In this document: positions 46,801 to 54,249 of the stretch, piece after piece | Position numbering within the stretch: position 1 is the stretch's first letter | Layout of the letters: each line of letters opens with the position of its first letter | Source: Pterobdella sp. o SKG-2022 | Lineage: Eukaryota; Annelida; Clitellata; Hirudinida; Piscicolidae | Reading direction: 5' to 3' | Assembly: GCA_964035795.1 (NCBI GenBank) | Contig: OZ038324.1 | Span: forward strand, 434,001-498,000 | Length of the DNA: 64,000 nucleotides | Notes under the pieces: model-generated | What the model saw: only the letters and a program-made list of their open reading frames with translations | What the model was told of the DNA's origin: nothing | The model's database searches: none | Translations under genes and position numbers: made by a program

Positions 46801-49800
46801 AACACAATCTTTTCAGCATCAGTTTTGGCTATGTGTACAGCGAGGTTGGATGCACGTTTAGCCGCCTGATAAGCATCTCTGTCTCCTCCTGCTTTCCATA
46901 CTTTGAAACATTTGCGTTTGTGGGACACAGCTTGCTGCACCTTGCCATTCCACCACCAAGTCTGCCTCTTCCAGGTATGTTTTGCAGAGACTCCACAAAC
47001 CTGTTTTGTAGCATTAATCAAATTTTTTATCGGATACTTCCAACGCTCATCCAAAGTTTTACCAGTTTCATTTCCTTGGATTAATGCATTGAAAAAAATT
47101 AGAAAATTCAACTTGATTTCCAGTCTCTTAGTTTCCAGACTTTTGTACGAGGAACAAACCTTCTTTTGGGGTGAGCATGAGTGCAAACCTTGAAGTCACC
47201 GACCACTAGTCTTTGCTGTGTTGCACACTCTTCCCCAACAATGACTTTCACATTAGAGACCATTTTTCTAAAACTTCTCTTAAACAATATGTAGTCAATT
47301 TGGGTTTTACAATCTCTTGACTGGTATTTAACCAGATGTTCAAATTTCTTATTGAACCAGAAGTTACCAACAACCAGCTCATTGGCAACAGCAAATTCCA
47401 GCAGTCTTTCACCTTCATGGTTTCTTTTTCCCAAAGCCTGTCCACCATGCACATCCTCAAAAGCAGTAGTGTGAGGATGTGCATGGTGGACAGGCTTTAG
47501 GAAAAAGAAACCATAAAGGTGAAAGACTGCTGGAATTTAGACATATGAAATCCTTAGCTAGCTTTGCGAATTTTTTGGAATCTTTGCACACTTAACATGG
47601 ACCCAGGAATTACACATCAGTATTAAACTACATTAAAATTATCGCCTGCAAAAGCTAGCTTTTCTGTTATAACCTGGGTAACAAAAGATTTCGGTAGAAG
47701 GTATCGACAAACTGATATACTGATAAATACTAAGATTTTAAATCTCTGGTATCATTGATAGTTGTTTTTGGTGGTTTTGACAACGACAAGGCTAACTTAC
47801 AAGTGCAAGAACAGCAGGTCTTGAATTCGATAATTCGAGCTAGCAGTCTATAAAAGTTTTTCTCAATTAAATGTTTTGTAAGTTACGTTATAAGTAGCAT
47901 AACTTAGACTGACTGCTGTTACTGCAGCTACTGGGACATGTACAACAACGTATTGTTATTATTATTAAGCTTCGTATAGCGCGCAATTTACATACAAAAT
48001 TTGCTTTAGAAGCAGTTGGCCTGTATAGTTCAGCTTGTAGGCTAATTATCTAAAGTTACCGAGGTCAATGCCGTGTTGGGCCAACAATTAGCACCTGTTT
48101 CACAGTTTTTTTTGTTTAACTCCATAAAAATAGGTCTTTAAAAAAGATGAACGTAGAATTGTGGCGTCTAATATTTTTCACATAAACATTGTATTCGACC
48201 CACAGGTTTCATTGGCACCGTGGCGACGGTTTTGTCATTGCAAGGTCATGTGCCACCACTCAATGCTCTTACGAGGCAGACTCACTTTGAACATTTCGTC
48301 CAATTGGCTTTTGTTGATGGCATTTCTAAAGAGTTTAACCTATTGGAAAACGATTTTATAGCCAGTTTAGACTATTTGAAAGATTTCAACAATAATTTTT
48401 ATGATCGATTGATGGCAAATGAAGCAAGCATTGTCATACATAACAAAAATGACATGGAGGCTTTCAACAACTACCTTCCAAACTTAATGCTATCGAAATT
48501 CAAAGGTAATATTTGTATAATGGAAAAGCTAGTGAAGAACGATTGCAAAAGTGGAATGGAGAGAAGAGTTGAAGTGGAGCTGCATGTGTTGATGCAGGAG
48601 CTCAAGCAACTCTGCCAAGGGAAAGACCAACACACACAACTCTGCAATATCTTGTTTTCCACATGCCCCCTCCTTAGACACCACATACTCATGACCAACA
48701 ACTACTCCATGCTTGTCACCATGTGGTACAATGATGTAATGGACCTTCTACCTGTGCCAACAAATCTTTTGCATCAGCTCGTCGTCAAAATCAACTGCAT
48801 GTTGGAAGATGGTAGTTTGCTTGAGAACACCTGGTCAAGAGGCAAGAATGGTGAGAGAGTGCTCTTGGGTGTAGCGTCAAGACTGAGGAGGGGTTTGTCT
48901 CGTCAAGCCCTGGAGGCTTTTGTGAGTGGTCCCATCAAGGAATATGTTGAGGAGTGCAGTGGAGGTGATGAAGAGGTGCAAATGATGGCTTTGATACAGG
49001 AATACACGTCACAACTTTTGCGGGGTTTGTCTGCTTTTTTCAATAACAGGTTTATTCACTATAATGTTCTTTAAGGATTCCAGTATGAGGATTTTTGGCG
49101 CTATATGAGTTGATTCTAAAATGTTGTACCCTTCAGAGGGGGAGCATGCGAAGCTCAAAGAGCGCACCAAGGTGGAAGAATGCCTCAAGTTGTCCATGTT
49201 GCTCATTCTCCGGCATGTGGCAAATGTGCAAGGAACTGCACAAAATACTGATATGAAGGAGTGGCTGGACTGGATGTTGGTGGTGTTCGAAAGGGTGGGT
49301 GTAGACGTCATTGTGAGAGTTTGCCAAGGTATGCATCACTTATTGTCTTCTCAACCGGGCATCCTTTTTGTCTCAAAAGTTCTCGCTCTATTGGTTAGTT
49401 ATTCTGCTGCATATCAAAAGCCGACTTAGTCAGTTAAATATAAATTTACCATATGTACTTTCAAGTGTGTACTACTATGTTGTGAAAAATTGAAAAAATT
49501 TACAATTGCAGAAATAAGCTTAAAAAATCAATGCAAGCTTTAAAATGGTAAAGAAGGAAGAAAAATAGGAGGTGTTGGTATACTATATGAGAATGTGGTA
49601 GAAATAATAAGGATTTCGATTAGGGTTATGGTAATAAGTTTTTGTTTTTGGGAATAAGGTAAGAAGAGTAGTTAGTGTTTACACATTTCAGTTTGTGTAA
49701 GACAAAATGGGTCGGATATTCTGAAGAGAAAAGGAAGTTGTAAGGTTAGAGCATGAGTGAAGTTATCAGATAGGTTTAGAAGTGAATATTTGGCATTTAG

Positions 49801-52800
49801 TTTTGAAATGGATGGTTTTAAAAAAGGTTAGACAGACAGTTTAGTGGAAGAAAAAATTAGTTTTAAAATTTATTAAATTAGCTTTAAAGAAAAGGACGCC
49901 TCAGCTAGCAAAAAATGGAGCGTATAAAATAACAAAAAATGTTTTTAAACGACGTGAATTTGGCCATCGCTATAGTAAGGATTAAAGGACATTTAAAATC
50001 ATGGCATCCATCTGCACAGGGAGAGCATGAGGAGCAGAGCTGTTTGCTGCCACCACTCAGGGTGCATCTGCTTGCAGGAGCATGTCTCACCACCGAAAAC
50101 ATGACAGCCTTCTCACAAGCTGCCTCACAACTCTACTCCAACATTCTTCACTGTTCGTTTCCTTTGATTTTGCACTAATTGCTTGGGCTGTTTGTAGAAG
50201 TTATATTGATATATAGAAAAAGTTGCAATAGTCTAGAAGGAAATACATCAAAGCTGTATATACATTATGAAGTTGGGCTTGCAAAAGCTTTTTGCAGTTT
50301 CCAAATAATTTTTTTAATACATTACTATAACAGCAAGACGTTAGTTTTAATTGGGTCATACGTTTGATGAAGTTTGTACAAAATTAATACAAGGGTTGAA
50401 TAGGTAAACCTTTAAAATTTACTGAAAAAATAAATTTTTTTTCTAAATTATGCATGGATCTGGCCTGCATTGGTCACTTTCCATTCTAAAAAGCCTTTCA
50501 TGCTGCGTTCATTCCGATAATTGCCAAATGAACTTCAATGCTTTCTTGCAGGTTTGAGTCGAGAAGAAGTGGCCAACTTTTTAGTGGATTTCAAAGAAAA
50601 CATCACATGGGCTTTGGAACACGCCCCGGAATGTGGCGTGTTCCCCGAGAGTTTCAATCACCTTTTGACCTTGTCAACAAACCAAATGTCTCCAGGTACG
50701 AGACCACTGTTTTTCTACATTTATTAAACTTTTTATTGATCTATTTTACAGAGGAATTACTTGCATACATTGATTGTATAACTTCCAAAATCGACTCTTT
50801 GTCGCCTACCTCGACTGCAGCATTGGGGCTGTTACAATTATTATCCTCCTTGTGTAGTGGCGACTTTGCAAACAAACTGCAAAAAAAAAAAACTTTCGTG
50901 GAAATTTGCATGAATGTTTTGACAAAGGCAATGAAGTTGGAAGGAAAGAGGAGCCAAGACATAGAAGATGGGAATGCTCAAAGTGGTCTCTTGTGTGCCA
51001 ACCTACTTGAAGTACTTGCCAGCTTTGTGAGGGTTCGAGTTATCCAATATTTTAAACTTTTATGATTTTTCAAAGTTAACTTTTTTCATTTCACTTAGTT
51101 GTATTTCAAAATTTATTCTTCACAGAAGAACCCTTCAGCCATATCAAGCACACAAACTTTGAAGGATTTTACAAGAACAGGACTCAAGTCAGTTTCAACT
51201 TACTTTGTTCTTATAGTTCCACAGCATCAAAAGTTATCGGCAAACGATGGTTGAAAGTCTGGCATGTATTATTATGTGTATTGCTCGTGGGCTTTTCTTG
51301 CACATGTGATATCAAGCAAATTCCCTTTTTTTGCTTTTTTTGTCAACAATTGTTTTGTATAGCTTCCTATTTTTAATGTTTTGGGTTGTTTGATATTTAA
51401 ACACCCTATTTCTCCGATTGCTCATTACATCAGCAGGCAAACCCATCTTTGTTGATGGCAATCACTTGCCCACTTCAAATATCTCTCAACTGGCACCACC
51501 ATTGAAACAATCAGGTATTCCCTGAAGGACATCCGCTTGGTATCCTCTTTGAGAGCAGTGCTTGGAGGTCTGGGGACTGAGCCATGGTTGAGTCAGGTGT
51601 GGCGCATGATCCTCAATCACTCTCACTTCATCAACGTCATCATGGCTCACCACTCTCCTCTCAAACGTCTGTCAGGCAAGCAATGTTGTTGCATGTGATC
51701 ACACTTGTTTGCAAACATATTCAGGTGAGGTGGTCTGCTTGCTGCGTACGATCAGCTGTCGATTGCCCCGGTCAGAAGACATTTACCAGAAGACTATGCC
51801 TTTGTGGTTCGGAGCTTTCAACGCCACTAACTCTACCACTGGTCACCTTATTTTTCATAAGAACTCAATGTTATTCATGCTTTATGGTGTGTCTTCAATT
51901 GAAGTAGTCTCAATTATATATTCGTGAACATTATGTGTTCTCATCTCAAATGATTTCAAATGACATGTGCTTAGACACCTGTCAACTTGCCCTACCTATA
52001 TAAAACTTTTTAAAAACTTCAAATGATGACGTCACAACCGACACAGACTGCTGCCTGTTGCAACTAATGCGAGATGCGGAAGAAAGTGGATGTGACATTT
52101 CCGATAACAAGTATCATCCTTCATTTTTGCTACATTGATTTTGACGTCCATGTGCTCATCTTTTAGGCCATTCTTTTGGGGAAGCAGGGCCACGCAGGAG
52201 TTGAATTCTCGCCGTTTGCTCTTTACATCCAGCCTCGACTCTCCCACTATCAACGACTTTTTGGACTGCATTGATCCAAACATCATGCTCCAAACAGCTC
52301 TGCAGTTCGACGTGCAAGCCACTACGCAGGTAACATTTGTTTGTTGAAAGGCAGCATGCCCGGGATATATATCTTCTATCCATCAAAGTTAAAAAATGTC
52401 CTAAAGAGTATGGATGGTTTGGTGGAGAGGGCTGATGGGCAGAATGCATACAATTCAACATATTTTTTGACAGCTTTCTACCACCTGTTGTCTTTTGATG
52501 GTTCGTTAATTCACTTCATCAACTGTGTATCTTTTTATTGTAATTAAATTTTTTCCATGAGCAGAATGCGCTTTGGATAACCACAAATTTGTCGATAAGC
52601 ATGGTTTGTCATTGGCCATAGCAAACCTCAGCAGTCAAAAGCAAGCATCCAGAAAACTTGGTGCGCAGGTTTTGAATCTCTTTTACGACCAATTGGACGG
52701 CTCAAAATTTGTTGATAAAGACCAGTATATAATCATGTTGGATGCTTTGAGGAATGCTTCAGGAAACAAGAGATGCCCTTCTATATATTGCTGTTTCCTG

Positions 52801-54147
52801 ATCAGATGCTGCCAAGTACTCCTCAACCCATGTAAACAAATATCAATTAATTTTTAACTGCTATTCAAGTTAAAGAAGAGTAGCAGTTCTAATTAGAATT
52901 CAATAAATGGCTCTTTTCAAAGCAGTTGAATGATACGGCGTTAAATTTATTGCTTGTTAGAAAAATATTTTTAATATTATTTTCTCTAAACTGTCTACTT
53001 TATTTTGAAACACCAGCGAACCCCTTATATGCCTGCATCAACCAATTCATTTTGCTCAAGCCTTCTTTTGACCTTTCTGACGTGCCTGAATTCTATAAAC
53101 TCTTCTTCACTTCTTCTTTCCAAGTAACATACATTTTCTTACATTTCAGTTCAAAAATCATTTTTAGAAAGCTTCTCGTTACTTGTGCTTACCCACACAT
53201 CAATACTTGCTCACTACCACCCACCCATTGCTTGGGTCTGGCATTATACGAATCAACATGTGATACGCAGCACAAGACGGAAAGGTCGTGGCTGATGAGC
53301 GTGTTGATGGATAGTATCAAGACTGCAGAAGATTTTGAGGTGCTACAGAGGAGAAAAGTTTTGAAGATCGTCATGTCTTCTTATCATTCACCACTCAGTG
53401 ATGCTAGCTTTAAGGTTTTTTGTCAAGTAATAATTTCACAAAACTAATTAATCATTATGCCTTCCAGCTTCAGATGTTTTTGTTCATTCTAAATATTTGC
53501 AAGTCATCTCAAATGCTGGCTAGAAGAATGGTGAGACAATTTGGTCTGCTTTCTTGGCTTAGCTGCTCTGGGTCAGTTTCAAGTTTTACTGTATTAAAAT
53601 GTTGGTTTATAAAAATATAAAAACTGAATGGCAGGTTGTTGCAAGCTGGAAACCTTGTGGCACAGTCTTGTCAATCTGAACTCATCAACACAACTGTGCA
53701 TATCTTGCACACCTGCTGGGCTGCCTTCAATCACAGTCTCCAGTCAAATCAGCCATCTTATGAGACATGCGAAGAGCATGAGTGGAGAAGGGTTAAAAAG
53801 ATTAAAACAAGAACAGATGATTATAAAAAGATGCATACAAAAACTAGTAAAAGTTTCCAAAGCAAAAATAGTTATATTAAAATAACCATTTTGACAGAAT
53901 TTTCTTTCACTGCCAAAAAATGTCAAAATTTTGACAAAGTTTGGTTGGTACATTCTAATACTTCAAATACTATTTCAAATAAATACTGATTTGTATTACA
54001 TACAGGTTTACTGATGGTACAAATAAGAAATTGGCTGAACTCACAAAGGATATTGACAATTACATTAGATATAGATACAGTCATCATTTCAAGTCATGCA
54101 GCCATGTACTACCATTTCCTGATGCTTTAACTGTCAATCAACTTTGA
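24631..54147 (+). CDS. URB1: URB1/NPA1 nucleolar pre-ribosomal-associated protein 1, whole gene
   Basis: URB1 is a large helical-repeat nucleolar protein needed for early 60S (pre-27S/32S rRNA) assembly. I resolve 29 exons whose phases agree at every junction: 24631–24703, 24798–24916, 26632–26699, 31198–31501, 31715–31805, 40867–40949, 41050–41211, 42226–42365, 42453–42849, 43053–43179, 43884–44176, 44244–44475, 48206–49024, 49137–49328, 50024–50152, 50552–50695, 50752–51026, 51126–51187, 51515–51675, 51725–51886, 52047–52110, 52167–52329, 52407–52500, 52565–52831, 53017–53123, 53271–53414, 53468–53571, 53635–53742, 54006–54147. The total is about 1,741 residues, against about 2,270 in the human protein. 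Family identity rests on the N-terminal Npa1 and C-terminal NopRA1 blocks described below. Introns range from 49 bases to 9 kb; the large ones hold transposons. One small exon between the second and third is probably missing from this model. ATG 24631 has A at −3; an upstream in-frame ATG (24529) cannot be excluded. Confidence 0.9.
25090..25330 (+). repeat. Intronic 300-base repeat, copy 1 (divergent)
   Basis: Starts CCTGAATAACAGTAGACTAC, includes AAACTGTCCAAGTATGG and ends near GCTAGGACTGCCAGTTTTAT. It is the most diverged of the six copies and lacks the 3' third. Confidence 0.65.
25795..26095 (+). repeat. Intronic 300-base repeat, copy 2
   Basis: Core blocks: GGATAACAGTAGACTCCAG, TATTCTGGTATCATTATCAT, AAACTGCCCAAGTGTG, TTCAAGTTGGATGTTAGC, GGCTGGCAGTCTATAAA, CTGACTGCTGTCAA and GGGACATGTACAACATTATAA. 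No coding capacity or A/B-box promoter is obvious. Confidence 0.8.
26205..26570 (+). repeat. Intronic 300-base repeat, copy 3
   Basis: Same block order as copy 2 (TAGATAACTGTAGACTCCGG ... GACTGCCCAAGTGTAGG ... CCGACTGCTGTCAACCC ... GCATGTACAGCAGTATAA). Homology with copy 2 extends upstream (TTGAGACTACTTTCCTGTTA), giving a unit of roughly 330–360 bases. Confidence 0.8.
27198..29160 (+). mobile_element. Decayed RTE-like LINE inside a URB1 intron
   Basis: Endonuclease at 27198–27650 in two frames (YAPYT-like start near 27255; MGDFNAKVGGNHDSWPLVG; WCHPRSKHWHQLDLIITRW). Linker at 27874–28113, GKAPGNDSI-like KAPGNDSIFSEIWK at about 28330, then RT pieces 28344–28620 (NASISNLYKNKGGRSDCNNY), FIDLTKAFDMV at about 28705, and 28802–29160 with TRCDGRLFNLARLRSKTKT and the catalytic FADDAALAAPSEQAL. 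Many frameshifts. It resembles the zinc-finger-tailed RTE family but ends at about 29160, before any finger. It lies in the sense orientation relative to URB1. Confidence 0.8.
29400..29620 (+). repeat. tRNA-Ile-derived SINE
   Basis: The head 29401–29470 folds like tRNA: acceptor GCCCATG/CATGGGC (7 of 7 pairs), D-stem GCTC/GAGC, anticodon stem TTAGA/TCTAA with loop CTAATTA (anticodon AAT, Ile), A-box TAGCTCAGTAGTTAGAGC and B-box GGGTTCGATCT. The T-arm 3' strand is two bases short and mispaired, so it is tRNA-like rather than a functional tRNA. The body CGACAATTAGCACCCTGTTC follows and is shared with 48015–48115. Confidence 0.7.
30345..30650 (+). repeat. Intronic 300-base repeat, copy 4
   Basis: Blocks GGATAACAGTAGACTCCGG, TATTTTGGTATCGTTGTCAT, CAAACTGCTCAAGTGTAAG, TTCAAGTTAGATGTTAGC, AGGCTGGCAGTCTATAAA and GGGACACGTTCAGCATTATAA, in the same order as copies 2 and 3. 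Confidence 0.8.
31597..31710 (+). repeat. CA-rich minisatellite abutting a URB1 exon
   Basis: CACCACACCACCATA-type units running to within five bases of the CCAG acceptor of the exon at 31715. Composition and unit match the array at 8093–8225 in the Ldh_2 intron. The usual pyrimidine tract is replaced by this A/C repeat. Confidence 0.85.
31980..32560 (+). mobile_element. 3' end of a zinc-finger-tailed LINE, three fingers
   Basis: + strand frames encode ARLECNLRKGNI, then three C2H2-like units: CGQCGRPCLIRAGFLSHLRS, CNICGKVCKSVGGMKRHEKV and CGKVCKSSACLKSHF. The third lacks its first Cys pair. The units sit in two frames. Similar fingers terminate the RTE-like LINEs in this window, so this is a 5'-truncated LINE tail and not a host transcription factor. 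It ends at a short (GAT)n and meets the − strand LINE tail at 32590 tail to tail. Confidence 0.65.
32590..36290 (-). mobile_element. RTE-like LINE with C2H2 tail (copy 3), near full length
   Basis: On −: 5' leader about 36290–35690 (aligns with 16690–17110); endonuclease 35676–34942 (LGAWNVCTMIDRART; GALSETRLADEGQL; ALISAYAPTM; LVILGDFNARWGIDYTSW; WMHPRSKHWHMLDYVIVRQK); linker 34917–34482; degraded RT 34470–33560 (MKAFDTVCRKGLWEIMAKFG; VTNAVKQGCVL); 33406–33191 (VKFIYLGSTLSHSVSID); and tail 33045–32590 (FQLRWAGHVLRMPDERLLKR) ending in a clean finger (CPHC ... HLRTH). At 3.7 kb it is the most complete copy of the family, but it is broken by at least six frame changes. Confidence 0.85.
36360..36830 (+). 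repeat. LINE 3' UTR-like repeat with A-rich tail
   Basis: 36460–36720 (AAGATACTTAAGCAAAGTATTTTATC ... AAAATTATTCCTATAAT ... ATAAGCTTAATTATTTT) matches in opposite orientation the UTR of the nested LINE at 15973–16270. It then runs into (AAATAA)n-rich sequence. It is a 5'-truncated + strand insertion. Confidence 0.65.
36858..37795 (+). repeat. Composite non-coding repeat, copy B (module X, inverted module Y)
   Basis: 36858–37360 matches 20706–21160 (module X) in the same orientation. 37361–37790 matches 21172–21610 (module Y) in reverse complement: ATGGTGTTAGGTATAA at 37362 corresponds to TTATACCTAACACCATAAT at about 21592–21610. The right end meets the palindrome at about 37796. Confidence 0.7.
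37797..38062. repeat. Tail-to-tail LINE 3' ends around (AT)n, near-perfect palindrome
   Basis: The left arm (about 37798–37886) is the + strand copy of the LINE 3' end (AAAAACTTTATTCTTTGAATTCATAA, then a short UTR ending AATAAATAG). The right arm (about 37974–38062) is its reverse complement with one mismatch seen, and belongs to the long − strand LINE. Between them is roughly 90 bases of (AT)n. Both LINE tails therefore end in the same (AT)n tract. Confidence 0.85.
38034..40765 (-). mobile_element. LINE flanked on both sides by (AT)n
   Basis: On −: endonuclease 40740–40109 (FATFNVRSLASETKKESLF; FLFLQETKI; VGVYGL; FMVFGDFNSKLG); basic linker 40089–39629; 39599–39228 (GKCQDYDGNTAENLKY; NTAILLPKTQKTTNI); RT 39205–38495 (SAYRKGRSTADVIW; SFDMSSAFDTISRSQL; GPPQGDNLSHVLFSIYL; catalytic YADDVDFV); C-terminus 38513–38034 (ILLYNCGTWSLTKTDES; HRRLLRRVVEIFWSDKI). 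The RT G-P-P-Q-G-D-N-x-S box differs from the other LINEs here. It is essentially full length (2.7 kb) but has about five frameshifts. The 5' end abuts (AT)n at 40766 and the 3' end abuts (AT)n at about 37975. It sits in a URB1 intron, antisense to the gene. Confidence 0.85.
40766..40842. repeat. (AT)n microsatellite at the LINE 5' end
   Basis: About 38 AT units between the LINE 5' end and the URB1 exon at 40867. The acceptor lies only about 24 bases beyond the repeat. Confidence 0.9.
40867..44475 (+). CDS. URB1: URB1 exons 6–12 (end of Npa1 domain and following helical region)
   Basis: Seven exons. ALDLTYLLNTLTYV then KIFNETNLIAIGQLYRWAGF is the most conserved Npa1 block (family form: xLLxxLxxxVxxNKxxxKxxKxxFFxxxxLxxIxxLYxWxG). 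EEQEMVRAAANELFTSLFTH, the 397-base exon (VRKWLEALPHPPHLDPLLRT; FSPRSSPAWLALCDYLIEVH, equivalent to the family's S-T-W-L block), CLALYQTILCRLLQSFRCLT, the 293-base exon (LSAVCFLLLKISSQLYMEVH) and RYNLIVDWLCELLCGLY follow. The 43053 exon's donor (43179, giving phase 1) is weak. Its alternative (43193) does not fit the next frame. Confidence 0.85.
41212..42225. other. URB1 intron with RTE fragments and an antisense 300-base repeat
   Basis: 41540–41690 (+) reads FGAFDAPIEVSS..LWSLGTY, an RT palm fragment. 41735–41795 is a solo 3' end of the RTE type at 45300 (TATAGCCCGTTTTCCTTTAC). 41400–41530 has a short open stretch (KASDVKSIVKKSRRALSNES) of unknown meaning. Confidence 0.5.
41815..42125 (-). 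repeat. Intronic 300-base repeat, copy 5 (antisense)
   Basis: Reverse complement of the same block order: TTATACTGCTGTACCTGTCC ... AGCCCAAGCTAACATCCAAC ... TTGGACAGTTTGTCTTG ... ACAATGATACAG. It is the only one of the six copies opposite to the gene. Confidence 0.75.
43194..43883. repeat. (ATC/ATG)n microsatellites around a short repeat, in a URB1 intron
   Basis: (CATCAT)n tracts at about 43332–43380 and 43615–43780 flank 43384–43610. Read on −, that segment ends CCGCCGGGC followed by (TGA)n, like a retroposon with a simple-repeat tail. The open frame across it (43409–43663) has no URB1 similarity. Confidence 0.6.
44640..45310 (-). mobile_element. 5'-truncated RTE LINE, C-terminal part
   Basis: On −: 45310–45002 (KCSTDFSAQP; TVHSFLYMGSKIDSSRDGKV; ARMKSGWAKFKECRDIL) and 45056–44715 (MLFGSEVWCFRQNGLDILKR; TNRAMVRTICGVKLSDR; VICFGHVMRRDEANVLRKAL). 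These are the post-RT region of the same RTE lineage as the neighbour at 45300–47460; the start is cut off. Confidence 0.75.
45300..47459 (-). mobile_element. RTE LINE with PHD-like finger between RT and C-terminus
   Basis: On −: endonuclease C-terminal 47452–47108 (CKTQIDYILFKRSFRKMV); linker 47186–46674 (WWWNGKVQQAVSHKRKCFK); RT 46684–46184 (MQCGFMQVRGTTDAIFILRQ; FIELEKAFDRVPREVIWW; IGVHQGSVLSPLLFVIVL; catalytic YADDLMIS); Cys-rich finger 46184–45876 (CGVCQAGVGRNSIQCGGC, HEKCSGIKG: C-x2-C, C-x2-C, H-x2-C); C-terminal 45952–45462 (EFCYLGDMLSAGGGCELASI; MIRWMCNIKTND; LRTSKMRWFGHVERS). The 3' UTR ends TATAAAAAGGATTTGATTG plus (ATTG)n at about 45300. The endonuclease N-terminus is replaced by an inverted duplication (47472–47538). 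Confidence 0.85.
47393..47538. repeat. Palindromic 5' inversion of the RTE LINE
   Basis: Two 67-base arms (47393–47459 and 47472–47538) are reverse complements with two differences, around a 12-base loop (47460–47471). The left arm belongs to the LINE endonuclease frame; the right arm is the same segment flipped, directly at the element's 5' edge. Confidence 0.85.
47650..47955 (+). repeat. Intronic 300-base repeat, copy 6
   Basis: Blocks CTGTTATAACCTGGGTAAC, GACAAACTGATATACTG, AGCTAGCAGTCTATAAAAG, GACTGACTGCTGTTA and GGGACATGTACAACAACG. It carries an extra segment (about 47722–47750) not seen in the others. Confidence 0.75.
48015..48115 (+). repeat. tRNA-derived SINE, degraded second copy
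   Basis: GGCCTGTATAGTTCAG ... GGCTAATTATCTAAAGTTACC ... TTGGGCCAACAATTAGCACC parallels 29400–29490 including the post-tRNA block ACAATTAGCACC. The tRNA fold is no longer intact. Confidence 0.65.
48206..51187 (+). CDS. URB1: URB1 exons 13–18 (central helical repeats)
   Basis: The 819-base exon 48206–49024 (SLQGHVPPLNALTRQTHFEH; LQELKQLCQGKDQHTQLCN; LVTMWYNDVMDLLPVPTNLL) plus 49137–49328, 50024–50152, 50552–50695, 50752–51026 and 51126–51187. Leucine-rich amphipathic helices throughout fit an Armadillo/HEAT-like URB1 middle region, which is poorly conserved in the family, so identity here rests on frame and phase continuity with the flanking exons. The acceptor at 50024 (GGGAG) was chosen to keep phase. 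A purely A run of 12 at about 50881–50892 lies inside coding sequence (LQKKKTFV) and is a likely sequencing or indel hotspot. Confidence 0.75.
49550..49930 (+). mobile_element. Small RTE fragment in a URB1 intron
   Basis: + strand reading, with stops, gives GGVGILYENVVEII (endonuclease-like), then RQNGSDILKR and VKLSDRFRSE, which match RQNGLDILKR and VKLSDRFKS of the − strand element at 44715–45056. It is an internally deleted relic, oriented with the gene. Confidence 0.55.
50153..50551. other. URB1 intron without recognisable insertions
   Basis: AT-rich, 399 bases. No repeat or gene seen. Donor GTTCGT at 50153, acceptor TTGCAG at 50549–50551. Confidence 0.5.
51515..54147 (+). CDS. URB1: URB1 C-terminal (NopRA1-like) exons
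   Basis: Eleven exons. Family landmarks in order: LRAVLGGLGTEPWLSQVWRM; CCLLQLMRDAEESG then PFFWGSRATQEL (the family's R-P-F-L-W-G block); IMLQTALQFD; YNSTYFLTAFYHLLSFDECA; DNHKFVDKHGLSLAIANLSS; QVLNLFYDQLDGSKFVDKDQ; NPLYACINQFILLKPSFDLS; VPEFYKLFFTSSFQ joined to HKTERSWLMSVLMDSIKTAE (family E-x-x-W block); FEVLQRRKVLKIVMSSYHSP; MLARRMVRQFGLLSWLSC. These give high confidence in the assignment. Introns here are very short (49–159 bases). The 51676–51724 intron appears to use GC–AG (CAG|GCAAG). The donor at 53743 is inferred from phase. Stop TGA is at 54145–54147. Confidence 0.92.
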
Positions 54148-54249
54148 TGCCATGCTCATTTTTATTTTATTTAACAAAACATTTATTATGTATTTTAACT
54201 TTTTACATTTAATAATTGCTTAATGTTTTTGAAAAAATAAATCAAATGT
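54148..54249. terminator. Shared convergent 3' UTR region of URB1 and POLR1F
   Basis: 102 bases separate the two stop codons. A + strand AATAAA lies at 54235–54240 (88 bases after the URB1 stop). A − strand AATAAA (TTTATT at 54182–54187) lies 63 bases after the POLR1F stop, and another is near 54160. The two transcripts' 3' ends must overlap if these signals are used. Confidence 0.6.

Larger units (their letters stand above)
44476..48205. other. URB1 3.7-kb intron with two RTE LINEs, a repeat copy and a SINE
   Basis: Phase is kept (A at 44475, GT at 48206 forming Ser). Contents are given separately. Confidence 0.8.
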
